Assembly (NCBI GenBank): GCA_023954475.1
Contig: JAMLHW010000011.1
Span: 118,495-182,494, forward strand
Source of the DNA: Anaerolineae bacterium
GTDB taxonomy: Bacteria; Chloroflexota; Anaerolineae; Promineifilales; Promineifilaceae
Direction: 5' to 3'
Length of the DNA: 64,000 bases
The position numbers and the translations under genes are program-made. Positions 18,371-27,850 of the stretch are shown in pieces (within the stretch, counting starts at the first letter, position 1; every line of letters starts with the position of its first letter). Below the pieces are notes generated by a model that did not search any database, was not told where the DNA came from, and was given only the letters and a program-made list of their open reading frames with translations.

Positions 18371-19207
18371 TTATCCTGTTGTAGCCGGACAACCGGGATC
18401 AATACGAATATCCAACAGGTCACCGAAGTAAAAATTGGTGCCATCCGAACCCAGCGTGATCGTTGTCGGTGTTGATACGCCGGTAATGGGCGATTCAGCA
18501 ATCGTTTGTTGATTGATCATCACGCCATCGACGCGATGATTGGCGCGGCACATGGTGTTGTTACACGGATTAATGCGACTGGCAAATGCTTGTGACGCAC
18601 CTGGTTGCGCCAGCGCAAATGAGGCGCTTTGCGTCGTCATTGCACCGACGCTGAGTTCTGTGTTGGCGTTGCCACCGCCGGCATCCAATAATTGCATTGT
18701 GTAATTAAAGTCAGGGTGATTGACAAATGGCAGAGATGGGCCACCTGATGAAAAATCCGGATCACGCACGGTCGCTTGAATCCAGAAATCAATGCGACGC
18801 CCAGAAGCCTGGCAGGTGTCGAGCAACACGACACGCCCTTGTGTTTCTTCAAATGTCCGTTGTTTGAAGCTGGGTAAATTGCAACTGATGGTGCCGCCAG
18901 AAAACGTCGCCGCGTCGGTTCCCAGCGTTACACCACCCGGCGTATTAATGACACATTCGGCCGAAACATCATCCACCCATTGCCGCACCAGTTGATTGCC
19001 ATTGAATACCTGGCCTGTCCAATCTGCGGCAATGCCATTATTCTCAAAGCGAATATCGAGCACCCACTTGGCCCAAATCGGGGCAGCCGGTTGACCAGCT
19101 CCTGTGGCTGCCGCCGCCGTCGTGACCAATAACGCCGGAATCGCCAGCAAGCCGGTTAGAAGGGCTGACCCAGGGATTCTTTTAATGACTTGGTGTACAC
19201 GTTTCAT
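18371..19207 (-). CDS. Exported protein of unknown function
   Basis: 278 residues with a clear signal peptide (KRVHQVIKR then hydrophobic residues to ATG about 34). The mature protein is beta-rich with five to six cysteines (ECVINTP, SCNLP, DTCQASG, NPCNNTMC, DPGCP), which suggests disulfides outside the cell. No family recognised. ATG 19207 is chosen because AGGAG lies eleven bases upstream; a longer frame to 19402 would run over the divergent gene's start. It is transcribed divergently from the STAND ATPase gene 129 bp away. Confidence 0.6.
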   Translation of the reverse strand: MKRVHQVIKRIPGSALLTGLLAIPALLVTTAAAATGAGQPAAPIWAKWVLDIRFENNGIAADWTGQVFNGNQLVRQWVDDVSAECVINTPGGVTLGTDAATFSGGTISCNLPSFKQRTFEETQGRVVLLDTCQASGRRIDFWIQATVRDPDFSSGGPSLPFVNHPDFNYTMQLLDAGGGNANTELSVGAMTTQSASFALAQPGASQAFASRINPCNNTMCRANHRVDGVMINQQTIAESPITGVSTPTTITLGSDGTNFYFGDLLDIRIDPGCPATTG

Positions 19208-19336
19208 CTTTGCAGTCTCCTGTCGATAGTTCGGGGCAATCTTTGAAGCCACAGGGATTCTAGCATAAAATAGGCTAGCGAAAGCGTTGCTTCGAACCGC
19301 AACGGACAAAGTCGGCGCACTGTTTGCAGCCCAACT

Positions 19337-21985
19337 ATGATCCAACGACAAGCCCAAAAAGCGTTCGACAAACAACTCAAGCTGACCCTCAAACATCTGC
19401 ACCAGCCGGAGTGGTTAGCAGCGAATTCTCCATTGGCATCGTCCTATTTCCTGACACGCCAAACCGCAAACGGCAGGACTGCCGATTTAGGTGTTGCTTT
19501 GCAGCAGGCGATTTACGAAACGGCTCGCTCACTGTGGGGTACGGATGGGCCTTCCGGACGCGCTGAAATCGAACGGGATATGGCAGCGGTTCTGCTCGAA
19601 GCCGGTCAGCCACGGTATCATTATCTCGTTCTGGAACTACGTTACCTACAACAATATTTTCGGCCGAGACGCATGGCACAAATCTGGGATGAGTTTCTGG
19701 GCGAATCACGTGCTGAATTTTATCGTGATTTGGATGAAGCGATACGTGTGTTGGGAGAAGCGTTATTGCGTCGTCTGCACCCAACGTTTCGGCCAGAGAC
19801 ACCGGTAACAACTGGACCGTTATTCGGCCGAAAAGAACTCATCGCACAGTGCCTGACCAATCTCCAAACCGGCACAAGCGTGACACTCAGCGGGGCAGGG
19901 GGCATTGGCAAGACCAGCCTGGGCAGCGAGATTGCGTCACAATGGGGTGGCCCTGTTTTCTGGTTCACGATTCGGCCGACACTCAACGACACACTCAACA
20001 GTCTCCTCTACTCGCTGGGCTACTACTTGCATAAACTGGGAGCAAACGGGTTATGGCAGGCACTGTTGGCCGACAATGGCAGTAATGAGGATACCAACCT
20101 GGCATTGGGCCTTGCGCGCTACGATCTCAACGCCGTTGCAGGGCAATCCCCCTTACTCTGTTTTGACGAGTTTGATCGGTTGCGTGCAGCAGAAATGGAC
20201 AATCCCGTTCCTCACCACCAGCAACTGCTCGAATTTGTGGAAGGTCTGGCCGCATCCGCGCCGCTCCTGTTGATCGGGCAGCATCCGGTTCTCGACACAC
20301 CTGTTCATCACGCTTTGTCTGGTCTGACGGTCGAACAGATCGCGGCGCTGCTGCAAAAGGAGCGCATATCCTATCTGCCATACGAAGTGGCAGAGTTACA
20401 TGCGTACACCGGCGGCAATCCGCGCTTGATTCAATTGGTAGTCGCGTTGCGCCAACAAGATGAATCGCTGGCACAATTGTTGCGGCAATTGCCGGAAACG
20501 TCAGCGTTACAGCCGTTACTCGATCGCCTTTTTATGCGGTCAACGCCGGGTGAGCGGCAGCTTCTCTATACGCTATCTGTTTTTCGCAGCCCGGCACCGG
20601 CCGATGCCCTGGCAGCATCGACGCGTGATCTGAACAGACTGTTAGCGCGACAATTAGTGCAGCGCGACAGTTTCGGCGGTTGTACCATGTGGCCTGCGTT
20701 GCGCGATGTGATTTCAGGATCGCTTTCGGCCGAAAATCGCGAACAATACCATCTGCAAGCCGCAGCCATTCGCGCTGCCAGAGGTGAATACACAGCGACC
20801 AGTTACCATTACTGGCAGGCAGGATTTGACAAAGAAGCGGTGCAATTTTGGTTTCCGCACAGGCATCAGGAAATCGAACGCGGGCAGGCCGGCTCAGCAC
20901 TGGCCATATTCGAAAACATCTCTCTCAATCGACTGCCGAAAAAAAGCGCGGAAGCTTTATCCCTCATGCGTGCTGAATTGAAGCAGCTCGCAGGCGATTT
21001 GGCAGGCGGCCTGTCTGATCTGCAAGCAATCACATGGCCTGATCAAGCAGAAATCACATTGCGTGCCGGCGAATTGCGTGGTCAATTCCTCAATGCACGC
21101 GGTTATCCTGACAGAGCATTGACAACCTATCAGGATGGCCTCGAAACAGCAGCTCGGATCAGTAACCAAATGGTGCGTTTCCGCAATCGCAGCAGTCGCG
21201 TTCACGTTCGTCAGGGCAGTCTTGAGCCAGCCCGGCGAGAAGCACAATTGGCCCAATTTGAGGCGCTCAATCTGCAGGGCGTCATTCAGGGTAAGCAAGG
21301 GCACTATGCTCAGGCGTACAAAACGCATGAGCAGGCGCTGGCGCTGGCAGAGCAACTCACTTACACGCGTGGCATGGCACAAGCGCACCACGACATGGCG
21401 ACATTGCTCGTCTATTTGGGTGATATCGACAGGGTTATCGAGCATACGCGTCTGGCAACTGACTACTACACGCGTATCGGCGACCGACATTTTGCGGAAA
21501 TGGCGCGGATAAACCTGGCTGCGACGTTGATTCAGGCACAGCGATTTGCTGAAGCAGCCGATGCAGCACAGGCCGCTCTTACCTTTTTTGAACGTGTAGA
21601 TGACCCCTACGGGCGTGCCACGGCGGCCGCCAATCTGGCGGAAGCGTATTGTGAGCTGGGCGAACTGGATAAGGCGCACCATTTTGCCGGTTATGTGCTG
21701 CAGTTGGAGGAGCCGCATACGATTCCATTCGCGCTGTACACTTTGGGATCTGTGGCGCGGCAGCGCGATGATTCGGCCGAAGCACAACGCTATTTCACGG
21801 CTTCGGCCGATTATGGCGAACAAAACGGCGAGAAATTCATCCAGGCGTATGCTTTGCGTGCACTAGGCCGGGTTTTGCTGGATAACGGGGAAACGGAAAT
21901 CGGCCGAAGCCATCTCGACCATGCTCGCAAACTCTTTATCGAACTCGAATTGACCGACGAAGTCGCCGCTACCCAACAAATCTGA
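19337..21985 (+). CDS. STAND-class NTPase with TPR repeats
   Basis: 882 residues. After a helical N-terminal region (1-165, no recognisable effector domain), FGRKE leads into a P-loop, SGAGGIGKTSL (about residues 185-195), and a Walker B, LLCFDEFDRL (about 273-282), with GGNPRLIQ (about 357-364) as the expected sensor/GxP region of STAND ATPases. Residues about 500-880 are TPR-like helical pairs (for example GKQGHYAQAYKTHEQALALAEQL, AEAYCELGELDKAHHFAG). STAND proteins are signal-responsive switches in regulation or antiviral defence; with no effector visible the role is open. No good ribosome site precedes ATG 19337. Intact and monocistronic. Confidence 0.8.
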   Translation: MIQRQAQKAFDKQLKLTLKHLHQPEWLAANSPLASSYFLTRQTANGRTADLGVALQQAIYETARSLWGTDGPSGRAEIERDMAAVLLEAGQPRYHYLVLELRYLQQYFRPRRMAQIWDEFLGESRAEFYRDLDEAIRVLGEALLRRLHPTFRPETPVTTGPLFGRKELIAQCLTNLQTGTSVTLSGAGGIGKTSLGSEIASQWGGPVFWFTIRPTLNDTLNSLLYSLGYYLHKLGANGLWQALLADNGSNEDTNLALGLARYDLNAVAGQSPLLCFDEFDRLRAAEMDNPVPHHQQLLEFVEGLAASAPLLLIGQHPVLDTPVHHALSGLTVEQIAALLQKERISYLPYEVAELHAYTGGNPRLIQLVVALRQQDESLAQLLRQLPETSALQPLLDRLFMRSTPGERQLLYTLSVFRSPAPADALAASTRDLNRLLARQLVQRDSFGGCTMWPALRDVISGSLSAENREQYHLQAAAIRAARGEYTATSYHYWQAGFDKEAVQFWFPHRHQEIERGQAGSALAIFENISLNRLPKKSAEALSLMRAELKQLAGDLAGGLSDLQAITWPDQAEITLRAGELRGQFLNARGYPDRALTTYQDGLETAARISNQMVRFRNRSSRVHVRQGSLEPARREAQLAQFEALNLQGVIQGKQGHYAQAYKTHEQALALAEQLTYTRGMAQAHHDMATLLVYLGDIDRVIEHTRLATDYYTRIGDRHFAEMARINLAATLIQAQRFAEAADAAQAALTFFERVDDPYGRATAAANLAEAYCELGELDKAHHFAGYVLQLEEPHTIPFALYTLGSVARQRDDSAEAQRYFTASADYGEQNGEKFIQAYALRALGRVLLDNGETEIGRSHLDHARKLFIELELTDEVAATQQI

Positions 21986-22089
21986 GACAAATCCCGCTTT
22001 TTCTGAGATTTTTGCAACATCACTCCGTGTTATCTTGGTAACCAGACAACGGGCACACGCCCTAAAACCAATTTAACCGGAGGTTTTTC

Positions 22090-23514
22090 ATGTATTTCAA
22101 TTCCCATTCACCTATTCGTCGTGTCGTTCCCCTTTTCCTGGTCGTGATCCTGGCAGGTGTGATGGTCACCCTGACGATCACCACAGTTTCGGCCGAAACG
22201 GAGGTGCTTCCGCCCTGCAACATGGCTCAAGCCATCACCGCACACGGCTGGCGCACCATGCCTGCCGGCGATGCAACTGCTGTCTGGGACGATATCAACG
22301 CTCATCTCAACATCGCCAATATCGGCTCCAGTGGCCAGGACGGCGTTTGCACCCAGACGCCACCTTCGCGCGGTCTGCGCCATACATTCACCGCGCCAAT
22401 ACCGATCATCGGGGCAGGTTCCTATGATGTCAACGCGGAAGCCCAATCTTGCTCCACGGCCGCTAGAGCTAGCATCGATCTGGTGCGCACGAGTGCTACG
22501 TCTGCCAATATCTTCGCCGACGGCTTTGAATCCGGCGATACCAGTTACGTCGGTATCGTCTACGACGGCGATGTCGTCAAGGGCAGTTTTGCGGCATCCG
22601 GGTCAGGAAACAATGTGCTGATTGCCTCACTCACCGGTCAGGATGGGCTGATCATGCTTTCAGAGATTCACACGGGTAATTACCTGAAAGACACGTTCGA
22701 AAAAGAAGAGTGGTTGCTGGTTTTTGACGGCCCGATCACCGTTGCGGGTGGTTCAGAAACCGTTGTCGGAGATCAAATTCTCATCTACCCGGAACAAAAT
22801 CAACTTCGCGAAATCTGCGGTGGCCGTCTAACCTTCGACGATCACGATGGCATTGCCGACAACATCACCATCGACTCCAGTGCTATTCAACGCGGCGAAT
22901 TGTGGCATGGCACACCTAACAACACACCAGTTACCGGCGCAAGTGTCGATGGTTTCTTTGATATTATTCCAGGCATTGCCGCGCTCGGTGTCATGAACAC
23001 GGATGTGTTGGGTTGGACCGGTTGTCTGACATGCACCTTTAGCGCGATGGATGCAGAATTCGTGCATACATTTGACGCACCTTTGCGGCTGCTAAGCAGC
23101 AGTGACGAGATCGTGTTTAGCAGCATCATGTTTGAGACGTTGCTCTCCCATTTGGATATTACGCGCGCTGCCAACGGAAAACCGCAACTGTGTCCATTGT
23201 TTCCAACACAATCTGCTGACGTTGACATTCAGATTTTACGCGACGGCGAAATCATCCTCTTCAGAACGCTGGCGCCGGGTGATTGTCTGAGATTGCCCAA
23301 ACAGATCAGCGTCATCTCGCTTACGTCAAAAGCGCTGTGTAACAATGAAGTTATTCAAGGTGTCTTCCGGATACAGGGATCGCCGACACCACTTGAATTC
23401 AAGATGGGTCCACAAAGCTGTGATAGCTCTACTTTTGCACCTACGGATGTGCAGGTTGGGTATTCCCGTGCATTCTCGGTCGAAATCAGCGGTGTCAATG
23501 CAGGTGCGCGCTAG
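22090..23514 (+). CDS. Exported protein with an FADGFESGDTS motif, unknown function
   Basis: 474 residues; signal peptide (about 1-35, with TCGGCCGA encoding the SAE just after the hydrophobic core). IFADGFESGDTS (about residues 138-149) is a short motif recurrent in secreted proteins of many Gram-negative bacteria. About eleven cysteines are spread over the chain (VLPPCNMA, CTQTPP, WTGCLTCTF, LCPLF and others), again suggesting extracellular disulfides. No enzymatic motif recognised. GGAGG lies seven bases before ATG 22090. It ends in two consecutive hairpins. Confidence 0.6.
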   Translation: MYFNSHSPIRRVVPLFLVVILAGVMVTLTITTVSAETEVLPPCNMAQAITAHGWRTMPAGDATAVWDDINAHLNIANIGSSGQDGVCTQTPPSRGLRHTFTAPIPIIGAGSYDVNAEAQSCSTAARASIDLVRTSATSANIFADGFESGDTSYVGIVYDGDVVKGSFAASGSGNNVLIASLTGQDGLIMLSEIHTGNYLKDTFEKEEWLLVFDGPITVAGGSETVVGDQILIYPEQNQLREICGGRLTFDDHDGIADNITIDSSAIQRGELWHGTPNNTPVTGASVDGFFDIIPGIAALGVMNTDVLGWTGCLTCTFSAMDAEFVHTFDAPLRLLSSSDEIVFSSIMFETLLSHLDITRAANGKPQLCPLFPTQSADVDIQILRDGEIILFRTLAPGDCLRLPKQISVISLTSKALCNNEVIQGVFRIQGSPTPLEFKMGPQSCDSSTFAPTDVQVGYSRAFSVEISGVNAGAR

Positions 23515-23537
23515 AGCAGTTATCAACAATTCGTCGT

Positions 23538-23566
23538 GTAACAGGCGCACCTAAACGGCCTGTTAC
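23538..23566 (+). terminator. First hairpin after the 22090 gene
   Basis: GTAACAGGC (23538-23546) pairs with GCCTGTTAC (23558-23566); no T-tract. Lies just before the stronger terminator at 23595. Confidence 0.5.
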
Positions 23567-23594
23567 GCGAATGCATTAAGTTCAGAAGTGCAAG

Positions 23595-23625
23595 AAGCCG
23601 GGTTTCCGATCGAGACCCGGCTTTT
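23595..23625 (+). terminator. Rho-independent terminator
   Basis: AAGCCGGGT (23595-23603) pairs with ACCCGGCTT (23615-23623) and is followed by TTATCTTTG. Ends the 22090 transcript. Confidence 0.85.
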
Positions 23626-23633
23626 ATCTTTGC

Positions 23634-23664
23634 TTGACAGTTCCCTGGTGCATTGCGGAATAAT
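23634..23664 (+). promoter_or_regulatory. Possible promoter of the acyltransferase operon
   Basis: TTGACA (23634-23639) and AATAAT (23659-23664) are 19 bp apart, immediately after the preceding terminator. The -35 is perfect but the spacing is long. Confidence 0.45.
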
Positions 23665-23810
23665 ACCTTCGTGGTATGACAGTAACACCACACTTCCACT
23701 ATTGTATAAATGTAAAAACTGAACGTGTCACACTGGCAAAACCCCATCGGGAAGCCTGTCTGATCCCTCTATCTGGAAGAATCCGGCAATTGAAGCAGGA
23801 GGTTAACAAG

Positions 23811-25025
23811 ATGACTCAAATTGGAATGCAATCGGCCGAAAGAACAACTGCAATCGCTGCGAAAAAAGAGCGGGCTGGCCGTCTCTTCTACATCGACAAC
23901 ATACGCTCGGCACTGATTATTCTCGTCGTGTTGCATCATGTGGCACTTGTCTACGGTGCGAGCATTGAAGGTTACTACTACGTCGAACCCCCGTTTACCG
24001 ATCCGTTGGCGTTCCAGGCATTGCTGATATTTGCGTTAGTCAACCAAGCGTGGTTCATGGGTGCATTTTTCCTGTTCGCCGGTTACTTCACACCGGGATC
24101 ATTTGATCGCAAAGGGGTTGGGCCATTCCTCAGGGATCGGCTGATTCGATTGGGTATTCCGATGCTCGTCTTCTACTTCATACTCAGCCCGATCTCATTT
24201 CTCGGCTATTTTCTCATGCCTGCCCAACTGACCGGCATCACCGAGCCGCTGACCTGGCAGATGTTCTGGCAGGCATATCCTGATCTCGTCGGTCTTGGTC
24301 CGCTGTGGTTTGTCGCCATGCTGCTCATTTTCGACTTTGGGTATGCTGCGTGGCGCGCAGTGACAGCGAACCGAACATCATCCCCAGCAGCCAAATCATC
24401 TGTGCCGGGGTATCTGTCACTTGCTATTTTTGTTCTGCTGCTGGCCGGTATCAGCTATGTGATGCGGATAGTGGTGCCATTGGGCACAACGGTGCTCGAG
24501 TTTCCGACGCTGGCTTATTTGCCGCAATACCTGACTTTCTTCATCGTCGGTATTGTTGCAGCACGCCGCGATTGGTTGCGCACGCTGCCCAATGCAATGG
24601 GTGTTGTCGGTTTCGCCATGGCGATTGTCGCGATCGTCGTTCTCTTCCCGTTGGCGTTTAGCGGCGAGATCTTCTCGCTGGAGGTTACACCGGCATTGGA
24701 CAATGCAATGGGTAATGGGCATTGGCAGTCTGCTGCTTATGCGCTGTGGGACTCGATCTTTGCCATAGGCATGATCATGGGGCTAATCGTGTTCTTCAGG
24801 CGGTTTATCGCTGGTGCTGGCAGTTTCGGCCGATTCCTGTCACAACAGAGCTACACCGTCTACATCATCCACATCCCCATCATCGTGTTTGTTGTCTACG
24901 CGCTGCGGGATGTGGCACTGGGCGGCTTGCTCAAATTCGGACTGGCATCGATTATCGTGCTGCCGCTTTGCTTCGCGGCTGCTTATCTCATCCGCAAACT
25001 TCCTTATGCGACGAGGGTGCTATAG
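23811..25025 (+). CDS. Acyltransferase-3 family membrane protein
   Basis: 404 residues with about ten to eleven membrane helices. The N-terminal FYIDNIRSALIILVVLHHVALVYG carries the arginine and histidine positions of the acyltransferase-3 (OatA/NodX-like) family, which moves acyl groups such as acetyl or succinyl onto surface sugars or peptidoglycan; QSYTVYIIHIPII near the C-terminus is the usual late-helix motif. AGGAGG is five to nine bases before ATG 23811; an in-frame start at 23676 lacks one. Acceptor unknown. First of a run of same-strand genes to 27669. Confidence 0.85.
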   Translation: MTQIGMQSAERTTAIAAKKERAGRLFYIDNIRSALIILVVLHHVALVYGASIEGYYYVEPPFTDPLAFQALLIFALVNQAWFMGAFFLFAGYFTPGSFDRKGVGPFLRDRLIRLGIPMLVFYFILSPISFLGYFLMPAQLTGITEPLTWQMFWQAYPDLVGLGPLWFVAMLLIFDFGYAAWRAVTANRTSSPAAKSSVPGYLSLAIFVLLLAGISYVMRIVVPLGTTVLEFPTLAYLPQYLTFFIVGIVAARRDWLRTLPNAMGVVGFAMAIVAIVVLFPLAFSGEIFSLEVTPALDNAMGNGHWQSAAYALWDSIFAIGMIMGLIVFFRRFIAGAGSFGRFLSQQSYTVYIIHIPIIVFVVYALRDVALGGLLKFGLASIIVLPLCFAAAYLIRKLPYATRVL

Positions 25026-25170
25026 AAACACAAGTGCAGGCTTTCCGCCGGCGGTCTTGAACATTTAGTCAGAACAAGAGAGCACGATGGGAGCATTGTC
25101 GTTTCGGCCGAATCTGTGCCTCACGACCGAGTGCATGAACAGCAGTGTGTGTGATTGAGAGATTAATGCG

Positions 25171-25461
25171 ATGCAGGAACTCAACCCGAAACTCACGCTC
25201 GATCGCCCGGTGACTTACGAAATCAAAGTGCCGGGGCATCTCGATGAACGCTGGACAGAATGGGATGGCGAGATGAGTGTGACGATTGAAAGCGCGGAAG
25301 ATGGTCAGCCGATTACCATCTTGAGAGGGATCGTCGATCAAGCTGCCCTGCAAGGACTATTGCGCCGACTTTACGCCCTCGGTCTGCCACTGATTTCTGT
25401 CAGTTGCGTCAAATGCTTTGAGAAAAACAGCGACAGCGAACCGCCCGCTACTATGTCGTAA
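25171..25461 (+). CDS. Small soluble protein preceding the MDR oxidoreductase
   Basis: 96 residues, acidic. The pattern VPGHLDERWTEWDGEMSVTIE ... GIVDQAALQGLLRRLYALGLPLISV is, from memory, that of a small conserved family often beside alcohol dehydrogenase genes in Chloroflexota and actinobacteria. No catalytic motif. The gap to the next gene is 13 bp, so the two are probably cotranscribed. Function unknown. Confidence 0.6.
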   Translation: MQELNPKLTLDRPVTYEIKVPGHLDERWTEWDGEMSVTIESAEDGQPITILRGIVDQAALQGLLRRLYALGLPLISVSCVKCFEKNSDSEPPATMS

Positions 25462-25474
25462 GGTGACAAACCTC

Positions 25475-26443
25475 ATGAAGTCGATGATCTACACACAATA
25501 CGGATCACCTGATGTGCTTCAGTACAAAGAAGTCGACAAACCGGTGCCTGCGGATGATGAACTGTTGATCCAGGTTCATGCGGCATCCGTCAACTACGGC
25601 GACATGATCTTGGTCAGTGGCAAGCCATATATTGCCAGGCTCATGGGATATGGGCTGCTCAAACCGAAAGTGCCGATTTTGGGGACAGACATTGCGGGAT
25701 TGGTCGAAGCCGTCGGCAAAAACGTCACGCAATTTCAACCTGGCGATGCGGTTTTTGGCGATATAAGCGCGTGTGGCTTTGGTGCGTTTGCTGAATATGC
25801 AACGGCTACTGAACAGGCAGTCGTGCTGAAGCCGGCGAATGTGCGCTTTGAGCAAGCAGCAGCTGTGCCGCAGGCGGCTGTCGTGGCCCTGCAAGGACTC
25901 CGCACCAAAGGCCACATTCAGCCGGGACAGAAGGTATTGGTCATTGGCGCATCTGGTGGCGTCGGCACATTTGCCATACAGATTGCCAAGTCGTTTGGAA
26001 CTGAAGTGACCGGTGTTTGCAGCACGAGCAATGTAGACGCGGTGTACGCGATCGGAGCCGATGATGTCATCGATCATACGCAGGAGGATTTCGCGACAAA
26101 CGGACGACAATACGATCTGATTTTTGACATTGTGGCGAATCGGCCGATTGCAGATTATTTGCACGCCTTGACACCTACAGGAAGCTACGTTGCCTGCGCG
26201 TTTAACCCGATTGCGTTGCTTTTCGGCCGATTCATTACTATGAAAACCGATCAGCGCGTCACTGCATTGAGCCACAAACCAAATCAGGCCGATTTGATGT
26301 TCGTGCAACGTCTGTTGGAAGAGGGCAAGGTCTTCCCGGTCATCGATCGCTGCTACCCGCTGGATGAGCTGGCTGCAGCCATGCGCTATCTCAAACAGGG
26401 CAGACATCGCGGCAAGATTGTCATCACGGTTGTTTCGGCTTGA
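25475..26443 (+). CDS. Zinc-independent MDR-family NAD(P)-dependent oxidoreductase
   Basis: 322 residues of the medium-chain dehydrogenase/reductase superfamily. The N-terminal GroES-like part (SVNYGDMILVSG, GTDIAGLVEAVG) leads to a Rossmann fold with VLVIGASGGVGTFAIQIAK (about residues 147-165). The structural-zinc cysteine cluster is absent and the N-terminal catalytic-zinc ligands are not apparent, so it is nearer quinone oxidoreductase/enone reductase types than zinc alcohol dehydrogenases. ATG 25475 is preceded by AAGGTG; a longer in-frame start at 25418 would overlap the upstream gene. Substrate unknown. Confidence 0.85.
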   Translation: MKSMIYTQYGSPDVLQYKEVDKPVPADDELLIQVHAASVNYGDMILVSGKPYIARLMGYGLLKPKVPILGTDIAGLVEAVGKNVTQFQPGDAVFGDISACGFGAFAEYATATEQAVVLKPANVRFEQAAAVPQAAVVALQGLRTKGHIQPGQKVLVIGASGGVGTFAIQIAKSFGTEVTGVCSTSNVDAVYAIGADDVIDHTQEDFATNGRQYDLIFDIVANRPIADYLHALTPTGSYVACAFNPIALLFGRFITMKTDQRVTALSHKPNQADLMFVQRLLEEGKVFPVIDRCYPLDELAAAMRYLKQGRHRGKIVITVVSA

Positions 26444-26501
26444 GAAAACGGGGCAATTCGGCCGAAAAGATACACATTATTGCATGCAAAAGGAAGTGAT
26501 C

Positions 26502-26867
26502 ATGGAAGACGTACAAATCAAACTGTCCGCGCTGTGGGTTATGCTCATGCTCACGTATCTGCTCGGTGATGTCATGCGTATCTTCGCCGGTGATTTTGAA
26601 CCAGGCAAAATCAGCGGAATGGATGCATCGCAAGCGATGTGGGTGTTGATCGCAGCTATCATGTTGGTGCCGATCATGATGGTTGGTTTGACATTGATAT
26701 TGCCTTTTCCTGCTGTTCGATGGGTATGCATCGTCGTATCAATCCTCGTCGCATTGTTTAACCTGGTTGGATTGCCGTACAACGGCGTGTACGACAATTT
26801 CTTGATTGTCGTCAGCCTGATATTGAATGCGCTTATTGTCTGGTATGCGTGGACATGGGCAACATAG
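26502..26867 (+). CDS. Four-helix DUF6326-like membrane protein
   Basis: 121 residues, four predicted membrane helices (about 10-27, 43-68, 72-90, 97-119). LSALWVMLMLTYLLGDVMRIFAGDF with a conserved-looking GD pair, and PYNGVYDNFLIVVS, resemble the DUF6326 family. ATG 26502 follows AAAGGAAG. Possibly cotranscribed with the oxidoreductase upstream (58-bp gap) and the DUF4386 gene downstream (79-bp gap). Role unknown. Confidence 0.65.
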   Translation: MEDVQIKLSALWVMLMLTYLLGDVMRIFAGDFEPGKISGMDASQAMWVLIAAIMLVPIMMVGLTLILPFPAVRWVCIVVSILVALFNLVGLPYNGVYDNFLIVVSLILNALIVWYAWTWAT

Positions 26868-26946
26868 CCGGCAGACACGTCACCAACCCAATGCTTTGAA
26901 CGTAACCGATTAATCGAACCAACGAGATGAAACAGGAGCAAAAAAG

Positions 26947-27669
26947 ATGACTATGCAAGACAGACCAGATACAAGAAAAGTAGCCGTATTGGTGGGTGCA
27001 TTATTTTTAATTGCGATGGCGGCGTCACTCCTCGGAGCCGGCCTCATTGACGGTGTCACGACTGCACCGGAGTTTCTCAGCAGAATTTCGGCCGAAAAAT
27101 CGCAAGTGATCATGGGCGTGTTTCTCGAATTGATCAACGGCATTGCCGTGATCGGCATTGCTGTTTTGATGTTTCCCATCTTCAGGAAACAAAACGAAGC
27201 GCTCGGTTTGGGCTACGTCGCGTTCAGGATCGTCGAGGGAATGATCATCGTGGCGGCGATCATAACGCCATTGGGCTTGCTTACGTTAAGTCAGGATTAT
27301 GCATCATTGAGCGCAGTTGAAGCAGCGACCATGACGTCGATCGGCAATTTGCTGCTGGTGGTGCGAACACATCTATACAGCCAGATGCTGGGCATCTTTT
27401 TCAGTCTCGCGGCTTTGATTTTCTACTATTTACTGTACCGGATGTGGCTCGTGCCGCGTTTCATAGCGATCTGGGGTTTGCTGGCGGTCGTGCTAGTGTT
27501 TTCCTGGAATTTGCTTGAGCTAGCCGATATTCACGTCAGTTTTGGCATGTTCATGGCGCTGCCGATCATCTTAAATGAGATCTTTTTGGGTATCTGGCTG
27601 ATCGTCAAAGGATTCAATCAAACAGAATTGATGCTGGATTCGGCCGATACGATTATGCGTCCGGCTTAG
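26947..27669 (+). CDS. DUF4386 family membrane protein
   Basis: 240 residues, six to seven membrane helices. KVAVLVGALFLIAMAASLLGAGLID, FRIVEGMIIV and the downstream helices fit the DUF4386 family of bacterial membrane proteins with no assigned biochemical role. Its stop codon TAG (27667-27669) is the first three bases of a 169-bp inverted-repeat element, so the element abuts or has replaced the natural gene end. Confidence 0.75.
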   Translation: MTMQDRPDTRKVAVLVGALFLIAMAASLLGAGLIDGVTTAPEFLSRISAEKSQVIMGVFLELINGIAVIGIAVLMFPIFRKQNEALGLGYVAFRIVEGMIIVAAIITPLGLLTLSQDYASLSAVEAATMTSIGNLLLVVRTHLYSQMLGIFFSLAALIFYYLLYRMWLVPRFIAIWGLLAVVLVFSWNLLELADIHVSFGMFMALPIILNEIFLGIWLIVKGFNQTELMLDSADTIMRPA

Positions 27670-27835
27670 TACTACAACGAGATTTCACTTGAGCCGCCGG
27701 AGATAAATCTCTGGGCTACATAAAGGCACCCGATGAATCGGGTTTGCAAGCCCGTTTGAACGGGCGTGGTTTTGTAGCACGGTGGATTCATCCCCGTGCG
27801 GGCATAGAGAATAACAAAGTCTCGTTTTAGTATTA
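27667..27835. repeat. MITE-like or structured intergenic element with 19-bp imperfect terminal repeats and nested hairpins
   Basis: TAGTACTACAACGAGATTT (27667-27685) matches the inverse of 27817-27835 at 16 of 19 positions. Inside lie successive perfect small hairpins: AGCC...GGCT enclosing GAGAT-aa-ATCTC, then CCCGA-tgaa-TCGGG, GCCCGTT-tg-AACGGGC, and GCACGG...CCGTGC. No ORF. It could be a non-autonomous transposon, a REP-type element, or an RNA fold after the DUF4386 gene. It contains no TCGGCCGA. Confidence 0.6.
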
Positions 27836-27850
27836 GCAAACCTGTCACTG

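Noticed and set aside
20957..21823. Minus-strand open frame of 288 codons opposite the STAND gene
   Set aside because: Antisense to TPR repeats, no ribosome site, composition unlike real genes here.
19337..21985. Anti-phage defence assignment for the STAND/TPR protein
   Set aside because: No effector domain, no adjacent defence genes, and no sensor features specific to Avs proteins could be recognised.
25505..26407. Minus-strand open frame of 300 codons opposite the MDR oxidoreductase
   Set aside because: Cys/His/Arg-rich shadow of a well-recognised plus-strand gene.
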